The notes under the pieces are model-generated. The model was not told where the DNA came from. It was given only the letters and a program-made list of their open reading frames with translations, and did not search any database. Positions 8,860 to 15,568 of a stretch of 64,000 nt of DNA are shown one piece after another; position 1 is the stretch's first letter; each line of letters opens with the position of its first letter. The DNA lies in the NCBI GenBank assembly GCA_019423795.1, contig JAHZAT010000005.1:1-64000 (forward strand), written 5' to 3'. The DNA comes from Clostridiales bacterium (GTDB taxonomy: Bacteria > Bacillota > Clostridia > Lachnospirales > Lachnospiraceae). The position numbers and the translations under genes are program-made.

Positions 8860-10239
8860 TTAATATATGATCTGGTTTTCCTTGATCGTTGTTCCATCAA
8901 GAACAATGAAATCATACCGACTAACTCCCTGATTGGTATCATTTGCAATGATCGAATAATCATCTTTCTCGATCAGAATATCGATTGGACGGAAATCCGC
9001 ATATCCCTGATTTGTACAATAAACTCCTTTTAATGTCTTCATTTTCTCAATCAAAAATGTATCTTTGGAATCCATTGCCTGAAGCACTACGTTCTCTCCA
9101 ACTTCTTCTGGATCAAGATAACAGTAATCCTTCGTTCTTCCATAGATCGTAAAGCTCTTTTGTTCCACCGTCACATCGCCTTTGTTGCTTGTATCACGTA
9201 CGGTAAACTGTTCTTTCGCACTGTTATCTCCTTTTGTAAGGTATTTTACTGGAACCTGGTAGAATTTCTTCTTTACAATGGATGTGTTTGGAATCTTTAA
9301 TCCCTTGTAGGAATCAAGCGTCACATCGATTTCTAAGTAGCGCTCATTGATATAACGTACCGCGTAATCATTAAACTTAAGATATCCAAAATACGAACTT
9401 CCCTTTTTGGCGACTTCCACCGTTGCTGTGGCTGTTGTCTGATCTTGCAGGAAACGAACCGACACTTCACTTTTATCCTTCAACATCCGATACTGATCTG
9501 CTTCTAGTGGAATTACGATCTGCCATTTTTCGCTTTTGTTGATCCTAGCTACAACTTTGCCTTTCTTTACTTTATCGGACGTATTATACCTCTGAACCCG
9601 ATACTGACTTTGGTCAAAATCCTTGCTTGTGATATCTTTTGCGCTCTTATCGTCAAAGTCATCAGAATAAAATTGTGTTACCCCACTGCTTGTACTTTTC
9701 TGTGTCTCAAAACTTGTATCCCCAAGCTTTTGTTTGACTGCTTCTATAACTGTTTTCATAGAATCTTCACTTAAGTTGAGGATTGCATTCTTGAGATCAT
9801 ATTTCAGATCATAAACCGTGCTGAACTTATGATCACTATATACAGACTGATAATCTGTGATCTTATGCTGAATCTCTTCATCATCGATCACTTTTTTATT
9901 TTTCTCAAGCTGCTGCACCTGACTTACAAATGCATCCTGAACCTTCTGATCTTTGTCAACCGTAAAGACCGTTCCTGATTTCTTGATCCGTTTTCCTTCT
10001 TCTACATAATAGGTAATATAACCGCTTTGTGAAGCCTTTAGAAGTTCCTCATCACGGATCGCAATTCCTGTAAACGATAAGGTATTGGTGATCTTATCTT
10101 CCGTCACCTTATAGACAGTCAGCTTTTTCTTGCCTAGAAACAGGATGACATTAATCAGGATGTAGACCAATATGACTACAAAAATGATCATTCCAATATT
10201 CCAATGTATTTTTGTTGTTCGTCTTCGTTTTGCTGCCAT
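8860..10239 (-). CDS. HlyD-like single-pass membrane protein
   Basis: 459 residues. A basic N-terminus (MAAKRRRTTK), one membrane helix (about 15-36) and a large outside domain. Residues 40-90 look like a biotinyl-lipoyl hairpin of membrane-fusion proteins (ITNTLSFTGIAIRDEELLKASQSG, here read in part, then GKRIKKSGTVFTVD). A second barrel-like half lies near residues 215-300 (VKKGKVVARINKSEKW). No transporter partner is adjacent, so an export role is doubtful. Its place between the ylm cluster and wall genes suggests a cell-envelope role, which is inference. Confidence 0.75.
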   Translation of the reverse strand: MAAKRRRTTKIHWNIGMIIFVVILVYILINVILFLGKKKLTVYKVTEDKITNTLSFTGIAIRDEELLKASQSGYITYYVEEGKRIKKSGTVFTVDKDQKVQDAFVSQVQQLEKNKKVIDDEEIQHKITDYQSVYSDHKFSTVYDLKYDLKNAILNLSEDSMKTVIEAVKQKLGDTSFETQKSTSSGVTQFYSDDFDDKSAKDITSKDFDQSQYRVQRYNTSDKVKKGKVVARINKSEKWQIVIPLEADQYRMLKDKSEVSVRFLQDQTTATATVEVAKKGSSYFGYLKFNDYAVRYINERYLEIDVTLDSYKGLKIPNTSIVKKKFYQVPVKYLTKGDNSAKEQFTVRDTSNKGDVTVEQKSFTIYGRTKDYCYLDPEEVGENVVLQAMDSKDTFLIEKMKTLKGVYCTNQGYADFRPIDILIEKDDYSIIANDTNQGVSRYDFIVLDGTTIKENQIIY

Positions 10240-10242
10240 CTC

Positions 10243-11184
10243 TTAAATCTCCCATCGCCTGAGCGCTGCTCCATTTAAATAGTCAAATTTACATCCTTGC
10301 GTATAGTCATTTATTTCCATGATCTCGTCAAATCGATCTTTTAATTTCCACCAGCTGATGCCCCAGTTAGAAAATGATGCATCTTCCTTGGGCACTCTGC
10401 TGAATAGACGCTCGATCACCATATCTTTTCGTACATAACAAATAAAGTTTACCAGTCTGTCCAGATATTCTTCTGAATCACAAAGAGTTATTTTTCCTTC
10501 TTTATACTCCTCATACATTTTTGATCCTTTGGGAATATAAAGAGAATGTAATTTTACGATCTGCACTGGAAGTGCGGAAAGAATCTTTGCTGTCTCGATC
10601 ACATCCGTCATGTCATCTCCTGGCAGGTTCAAAATAATATGAGTGCAGACCTCAAATCCATATGGTGCTGTCATTAATACAGCATCTAGATATTCTGCCA
10701 ATGTATGTCCTCGATCGATCTTGTTTAAAGTCTTATAATTGACTGTCTGAAGTCCATATTCCATAGAGATCTTCACCTGATATTCTTCAGAAATCTTCTT
10801 TAAACAGTCTAAATATTCCTTCGTAATACAGTCAGGTCTTGTGGATACCGAAATTCCTACAATATCTTCCGTCTGTGCTGCTTCTACCAGATACTTTTCA
10901 AACTTGTCAACCGGCAGGAATGTGTTCGTATAATTCTGAAAATATGCGATAAATTTCTTTGCTTTATAGCGTTTTGTGATCTTTCCTTTTGTCGCATTCA
11001 GCTGTTCACTTACAGATACCTCACTGTTCATAGCTTCAAAGCCGGTTCCCACACCTCCACAGAAAGTGCACCCATCTCCATCCATACGGTTTGGACAAGT
11101 CACCGGAAGATTAACTGGTAATTTATATACTTTTTCTCCATATAATTCCTTTAAATGTGTGCTGTAAGCTTTGTATCGTTCCAT
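10243..11184 (-). CDS. Radical SAM protein, YhcC-like (TIGR01212 type)
   Basis: 313 residues. The [4Fe-4S] cysteines follow the family's unusual spacing: Cys, eight residues, Cys, two residues, Cys in CPNRMDGDGCTFC near residues 29-41. Later blocks match the Elp3-related radical SAM fold (GISVSTRPDCI, SMEYGLQTVNYKTLNKIDRGHT, HIILNLPGDD). The E. coli homologue is YhcC; substrate unknown to me, though relation to Elp3 hints at RNA. It is 3 nt from the HlyD-like gene and 1 nt from the carboxypeptidase gene, so all are probably one transcript. Confidence 0.88.
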   Translation of the reverse strand: MERYKAYSTHLKELYGEKVYKLPVNLPVTCPNRMDGDGCTFCGGVGTGFEAMNSEVSVSEQLNATKGKITKRYKAKKFIAYFQNYTNTFLPVDKFEKYLVEAAQTEDIVGISVSTRPDCITKEYLDCLKKISEEYQVKISMEYGLQTVNYKTLNKIDRGHTLAEYLDAVLMTAPYGFEVCTHIILNLPGDDMTDVIETAKILSALPVQIVKLHSLYIPKGSKMYEEYKEGKITLCDSEEYLDRLVNFICYVRKDMVIERLFSRVPKEDASFSNWGISWWKLKDRFDEIMEINDYTQGCKFDYLNGAALRRWEI

Positions 11185-11185
11185 C

Positions 11186-12154
11186 TTAGTTTTCCTTTGA
11201 TAATATATCTGTCATTGTATGGTAAAGAGCTGATTTTGTAACGCCTTTTAACACCACGGAAATGAATTCCTCACCGTCTTTGTTCTTTGTAAGAAGAATC
11301 AGACAAGAACCCGCCTGTGTTGTTGTACCAGTCTTGCCTCCGATCATATATACCTGGCTTGGAAGTGTGTATGTTCCGGCAATATACTGGTTTGTGGAAG
11401 CCATATCATAAATCTTTTGTTCTCCCTTGGAACCAAGATATTCAATCCTGCTGCTTGATCTTCCTGCAATATTAAAGAATTCATTATGTTTAGCTACTTC
11501 TTTAAAGATCAGATAAAGATCATACGCTGTAGAATAATGATTACTTAAATGAAGTCCATTCGGATTTGCAAAATGTGTATTGGTTGCTCCAAGTTCTTTG
11601 GCTCTCTTATTCATCATTTTTACAAAATTTGCTTCACTTCCAGCCACTGCCTCTCCAAGCGCAACGGCTGCATCATTGGCTGACATAATGATCAACGCAT
11701 TTAACAATGCTTCCACTGTGATCTTATCCCCTTTCTTCAGATGGATCGCCACAGCTGCTCCATCAGGGAATGTAATGTCATGTTTGATCGTTACAACCTG
11801 ACTTAAATTTAAATTCTCCAAAGTCAGCAATGCTGTCATGATCTTTGTTGTACTTGCTGGGTAAGCCTGGTCAAAAACCTTCTGACTAACGATCACTTTA
11901 TTCTTTGTATTATTGACCAACAGAACTTCCTTGGCTTCTGGATAGTCGTTATTATCCGCCTTTTCTTTGGATACAACCGCTACCTTAGAACCTCTGGATT
12001 CCCAACGGTCACTCAATGCATCTTCTTTTAATGTCGTTTCATTCTTCTGATAATGTTCATCATATGATGTAAATCCGCCTGTCTTCGCCGATGTCTGGCA
12101 GCCAGATAATGTGATCATCATGACGGACATACAAATACAAATTAATTTTTTCAT
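11186..12154 (-). CDS. D-alanyl-D-alanine carboxypeptidase, lipoprotein type
   Basis: 322 residues. The signal peptide ends in the lipobox LSGC (Cys19), so this is a predicted lipoprotein anchored outside the membrane and a likely LspA substrate. All three serine-peptidase motifs of the PBP5/DacA (S11) family are present: SxxK in YPASTTKIMTALLTL, SxN in MSANDAA and KTG in GGKTGTT. It lacks the C-terminal beta domain and amphipathic anchor of classic DacA, and the lipid anchor probably replaces them. It trims the terminal D-Ala of pentapeptides, limiting cross-linking. Confidence 0.93.
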   Translation of the reverse strand: MKKLICICMSVMMITLSGCQTSAKTGGFTSYDEHYQKNETTLKEDALSDRWESRGSKVAVVSKEKADNNDYPEAKEVLLVNNTKNKVIVSQKVFDQAYPASTTKIMTALLTLENLNLSQVVTIKHDITFPDGAAVAIHLKKGDKITVEALLNALIIMSANDAAVALGEAVAGSEANFVKMMNKRAKELGATNTHFANPNGLHLSNHYSTAYDLYLIFKEVAKHNEFFNIAGRSSSRIEYLGSKGEQKIYDMASTNQYIAGTYTLPSQVYMIGGKTGTTTQAGSCLILLTKNKDGEEFISVVLKGVTKSALYHTMTDILSKEN

Positions 12155-12168
12155 TTTATGCTTTCTGT

Positions 12169-12193
12169 AAAAAAAGACCGTCGTGTGACAGTC
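12169..12193 (-). terminator. Rho-independent terminator after the MGS-like gene
   Basis: On the minus strand GACTGTC, loop ACAC, GACGGTC (one G-U pair), then seven T. The stem overlaps the first base of the upstream gene's stop codon. It separates the shape/division operon from the carboxypeptidase gene, which begins 15 nt later. Confidence 0.75.
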
Positions 12194-12585
12194 TATTTAT
12201 ACATATTCCTCCAATCTAAATCTCCTCGGTCCAGTGCCAGAATCAATACTTCTGCCGTTGGCAGATTCGTAGCACACGGAATATTATACTGATCACAGAG
12301 ATTTAAAACATTATAAAAATCTGGTGTTCTCTTCTTATTTGCCGGGTCCTGTAAAAAGATCAAGAGGTCTATTTCATTATTGGATATCTTAGATCCCATT
12401 TGCTGCATACCACCAAAATGGCCGGCAAGCAGTTTGTGGATCTTTAAGTTTGCAACATCTTCAATCATCTGTCCAGTCGTACTTGTAGCATATAATTTAT
12501 GTTTTTTTAAAATATCCTGATACGCGATACATAAATTCTGCATCAGGTTCTTTTTGCCATCATGGGCAACTAATCCTACATTCAT
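12193..12585 (-). CDS. Methylglyoxal synthase-like protein with altered active site
   Basis: 130 residues, a single MGS-like domain. It begins NVGLVAHDGKK and retains YATSTTG, AGHFGG, IFLQDP and NIPCATN, so homology to MgsA (dihydroxyacetone phosphate to methylglyoxal) is clear. However, the Asp of the GGDQQ motif (Asp71 in E. coli, the proposed catalytic base) is Met60 here (GGMQQMG), and the HDPD stretch holding His98 reads RTPD. His8/Asp9 and Asp89 are kept. It may be inactive as a synthase and act as a phosphate-ligand sensor. It is the last gene of the mre-min-rodA operon, 12 nt after rodA. Confidence 0.85.
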   Translation of the reverse strand: MNVGLVAHDGKKNLMQNLCIAYQDILKKHKLYATSTTGQMIEDVANLKIHKLLAGHFGGMQQMGSKISNNEIDLLIFLQDPANKKRTPDFYNVLNLCDQYNIPCATNLPTAEVLILALDRGDLDWRNMYK

Positions 12586-12597
12586 AGATAGAACCTC

Positions 12598-13713
12598 CTA
12601 GTGTCTTTTTCTTTGTAAATATATATTAAGTACCATTCCTATCGCGATCGACGCCGACATTAAGGAACTTAATCCATAACTGATAAACGGCAGGGGCTGT
12701 CCAGTGTTCGGCATGGTTCCTGTAGCAACTGCGATGTTGATAAAAGACTGAAATCCCATATAACACGCAACTCCTACCGCCACATAAGTTCCGATCAGAT
12801 TCCCTGATTTCTTTGCCACATTCATGCACTGATATACAAGGCATGCAAAAACAATGATCAATATCACACATCCAACAAACCCAAATTCTTCTCCGATCAC
12901 AGAGAAAATAAAGTCTGTCTGATTTTCTGATACCAGATTTACATCACTTGCAGATACATTTGAAATCGTATTACTTCCAAATCCCTTGCCAAACAGTCCG
13001 CCAGAACCGATCGCCATGATCGAATTGCTTGTCTGTAAAGCAGTGGAATCTGCGTAATCCTCTGGATGTAAAAAGGACATGATCCTTGCTACCTGATGTG
13101 GCTCTAACAGCACCTGTCCTGGTGTCTGGACATACCACAAAAAGATTACTAAAAGTGGTACACCTACAACTAACACCTGAATGATCAATCTGGAGGATAA
13201 TCCTGCCATAAAGATCATTCCAAGAACAATAAAACAAATATCGAGTGTAGAAGAAAGACTTGGCTGTTTCAAGATCAAAAGCAGCGGGATCCCACAGATT
13301 ACAGCAAGTTTTCCTAATACCTTCGGTTCATTCAGATCATCCTGATGCTTCGCAAGAAATGCTGCAACAACAATGATCATGATCACTTTACTAAGTTCTG
13401 ATGGCTGGAAAGTTCCCAGTGGACCTAATGAAAACCATCGTTTGGCACCATTGACATCTTTTCCAAATAATTTAACGCCGATCAACATGATCACATTCAA
13501 AATATACAATATTTCTGCATTTCTTGTAAAGACCTGATAATCGATCAGTGATACGACCACAATGATCCCAAGTCCCATAATGATCCCCAATGCCTGCTTT
13601 GGCACATAGGATGCTTTGGCACTGTGAATAAACAAAAGGCTCATCGCCATCAGTACAAGTACGTTAAAAACAAGTTTGAAATTGTAATTCTGCAGTCGAT
13701 AATTTCGCAACAT
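12598..13713 (-). CDS. rodA: RodA peptidoglycan glycosyltransferase (SEDS family)
   Basis: 371 residues, about ten membrane helices. SEDS polymerase that makes glycan strands from lipid II for side-wall growth with PBP2. Hallmarks: GAKRWFSLGPLGTFQPSELSK (read in part; contains the conserved W and E region), GSGGLFGKGFG, the QTDFIFSVIGEEFGF block and the final GQPLPFISYGLSS. Its operon with mreB-like, mreC, mreD and mrdA supports RodA rather than FtsW. Confidence 0.95.
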   Translation of the reverse strand: MLRNYRLQNYNFKLVFNVLVLMAMSLLFIHSAKASYVPKQALGIIMGLGIIVVVSLIDYQVFTRNAEILYILNVIMLIGVKLFGKDVNGAKRWFSLGPLGTFQPSELSKVIMIIVVAAFLAKHQDDLNEPKVLGKLAVICGIPLLLILKQPSLSSTLDICFIVLGMIFMAGLSSRLIIQVLVVGVPLLVIFLWYVQTPGQVLLEPHQVARIMSFLHPEDYADSTALQTSNSIMAIGSGGLFGKGFGSNTISNVSASDVNLVSENQTDFIFSVIGEEFGFVGCVILIIVFACLVYQCMNVAKKSGNLIGTYVAVGVACYMGFQSFINIAVATGTMPNTGQPLPFISYGLSSLMSASIAIGMVLNIYLQRKRH

Positions 13714-13728
13714 AGTATCTCTCCAATG

Positions 13729-13989
13729 TTATTTTCTAAGCTCACGGATCGGAATATTTGCATATAATGCAGGTCCTTCGGATTCTTCGCTGCTTTGTGT
13801 GATCTGAATATCAAGTCCCTCTGGATCGATCTCCATATATTTGGAGATTACTTGAATGATGTCGTTTTTGATCAGTTCCATTGTCTCAGGAGAACAATTT
13901 GAGCGGTCAGATACCAATAATAGTTTTAATCGGTCTTTTGCCACTTCTCCTGAACTTTTTTTCTTAAAAAAATTATCAAAAAAACCCAT
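13729..13989 (-). CDS. minE: Cell division topological specificity factor MinE
   Basis: 86 residues, the typical length. Starts MGFFDNFFKKKSSGEVAKDRL, whose first part is the membrane-binding helix; LLVSDRSNCSPE follows, and the C-terminal half holds the dimer domain (DIIQVISKYMEIDPEGLDIQI). MinE drives MinD off the membrane and creates the pole-to-pole or static Min pattern. It is the last gene of minC-minD-minE. Its presence together with DivIVA is noteworthy, since many Gram-positives have only one of the two. Confidence 0.95.
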   Translation of the reverse strand: MGFFDNFFKKKSSGEVAKDRLKLLLVSDRSNCSPETMELIKNDIIQVISKYMEIDPEGLDIQITQSSEESEGPALYANIPIRELRK

Positions 13990-14003
13990 CGTTTCTCTCC
14001 CCT

Positions 14004-14789
14004 CTACTTCTTAAATACGTTTGCAAGTCTCTGAAAGAAAGTTGGTCCTGTGATTTCCATGAATGGAACGTCTTTGCCCATCACACGATTACAGATATTC
14101 TGGTATGCTTTTCCTGCTGGTGTATTGCTTCCAACCAATGGTTCTCCCTGGTTTGTGGAAATGACAATATTCTCATCATCTGGTACGATTCCGATCAGGT
14201 CAACCGCAAGAATATCAAGAACATCATCTTTGGATAACATATCTCCACGTTCTACCATATCCATACGTATCCTGTTGATCACCAGATCGATCTTATGTAT
14301 ATCATTTGCCTCTAATAGTCCAATGATACGGTCTGCATCACGGATTGCTGATACCTCTGGTGTTGTAACGATCAGTGCACGGTCTGCTGCTGCGATCGCA
14401 TTCTTAAATCCTTGTTCGATTCCTGCTGGGCAGTCAAGAATGATATAGTCAAATTCACTTTTTAGTTCTTCTACCAGTTTTGACATCTGTTCTGGTGTTA
14501 CGGATGTCTTATCTCTTGTCTGTGCAGATGGCAGTAAGAAAAGATTTGGATATTTCTTGTCTTTGATCATTGCCTGTTTGATTCTGCAGTTTCCTTCCAC
14601 AACGTCAACCAGATTATAAACGATTCTATTCTCAAGCCCCATGACAACGTCCAGATTACGAAGTCCGATATCCGTATCGATCAATACGACTTTCTTTCCT
14701 TCCTTCGCTAATCCTGTTCCCACATTGGCAGTGGTTGTTGTCTTTCCAACGCCACCCTTTCCAGATGTGATTACGATAACTTCACTCAT
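14004..14789 (-). CDS. minD: Septum site-determining ATPase MinD
   Basis: 261 residues from the ATG that follows GGAGG by 8 nt; a longer reading to 14804 begins inside the ribosome site. Deviant Walker A GKGGVGKTT at about residue 10, switch DTDIGLRNLD, Walker B YIILDCPAG and the C-terminal amphipathic membrane helix (FFQRLANVFKK). It binds the membrane as an ATP dimer, recruits MinC and is released by MinE. Confidence 0.98.
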   Translation of the reverse strand: MSEVIVITSGKGGVGKTTTTANVGTGLAKEGKKVVLIDTDIGLRNLDVVMGLENRIVYNLVDVVEGNCRIKQAMIKDKKYPNLFLLPSAQTRDKTSVTPEQMSKLVEELKSEFDYIILDCPAGIEQGFKNAIAAADRALIVTTPEVSAIRDADRIIGLLEANDIHKIDLVINRIRMDMVERGDMLSKDDVLDILAVDLIGIVPDDENIVISTNQGEPLVGSNTPAGKAYQNICNRVMGKDVPFMEITGPTFFQRLANVFKK

Positions 14790-14807
14790 TTTTGTTTCCT
14801 CCATTCA

Positions 14808-15548
14808 CTATACTATGATTTCATTTAAGAGCGCTTTAGATATGGGCTCGATATAAATATTTTCATCTTCTACAAATGCAATCTGTGCTTCCATCGGCTG
14901 ATTGTCATTATTCTTTGATCTTCCGAAAAGCTTTTTCTTCTTCTCTGGTTCTCCATCGGCACTTCTTGCGATGTGTTTTCCGATACGGATCTGCATCGGC
15001 TGCATATCAAGTGCTGCAACAAAAGCGTGATCATCTCCATCACATCCTGCACTCAAATATCCTTTGGCACATCCAAGAACAACTACATTACCTTTGGCAC
15101 ATACGGAAGCTCCAGGATTCACATCCCCGACCACTACAACACTTGCATCAGATTCCAGACTCTGTCCGGAGCGAAGTGTTCCACGGTAGAACTGTCCATC
15201 TCCCTTTCTTCTCTCATCAACCATGGACTGACTTCTTTTTTGTTCTCTTTCCTGAATCTTTTTCAATACATCCTTAAAAGAAGTTTCCATGATCTTATCA
15301 TCTTCTATCACATATGCGATCGTCAAAGTTGTTTTTTCTGCAATGACCTGCAGTACATTCTGAAGTTCTTTGGCATCTAGTTTTCTGCCTTCGATCTTTA
15401 GTGCGATCTGTGTCTGTCCATTAAAGAAATCTTTTGCCTGCACAAATTTATCTTCGATCGCTTTGATCAGTTGATCAAACTTCATTCCTGGATCTAACAC
15501 CATGGTAAGTCCCAGACTGTTTCCCTTGAGCAATACCGGCTGATTCAT
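14808..15548 (-). CDS. minC: Septum site-determining protein MinC
   Basis: 246 residues. The N-terminal FtsZ-inhibiting domain spans about 1-95. A basic, Gln-rich linker (EREQKRSQSMVDERRK) leads to the C-terminal beta-helix with RGTLRSGQSLESDASVVVVGDVNPGASV and GNVVVLGCAKG (read in part), which binds MinD and dimerises. It blocks FtsZ assembly away from midcell. Insertion of about 20 charged residues (SADGEPEKKKKLFGRSKNND) near 195-215 lengthens the C-terminal part. Confidence 0.93.
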   Translation of the reverse strand: MNQPVLLKGNSLGLTMVLDPGMKFDQLIKAIEDKFVQAKDFFNGQTQIALKIEGRKLDAKELQNVLQVIAEKTTLTIAYVIEDDKIMETSFKDVLKKIQEREQKRSQSMVDERRKGDGQFYRGTLRSGQSLESDASVVVVGDVNPGASVCAKGNVVVLGCAKGYLSAGCDGDDHAFVAALDMQPMQIRIGKHIARSADGEPEKKKKLFGRSKNNDNQPMEAQIAFVEDENIYIEPISKALLNEIIV

Positions 15549-15568
15549 ACAATTCCTCTCTTCTTTCT

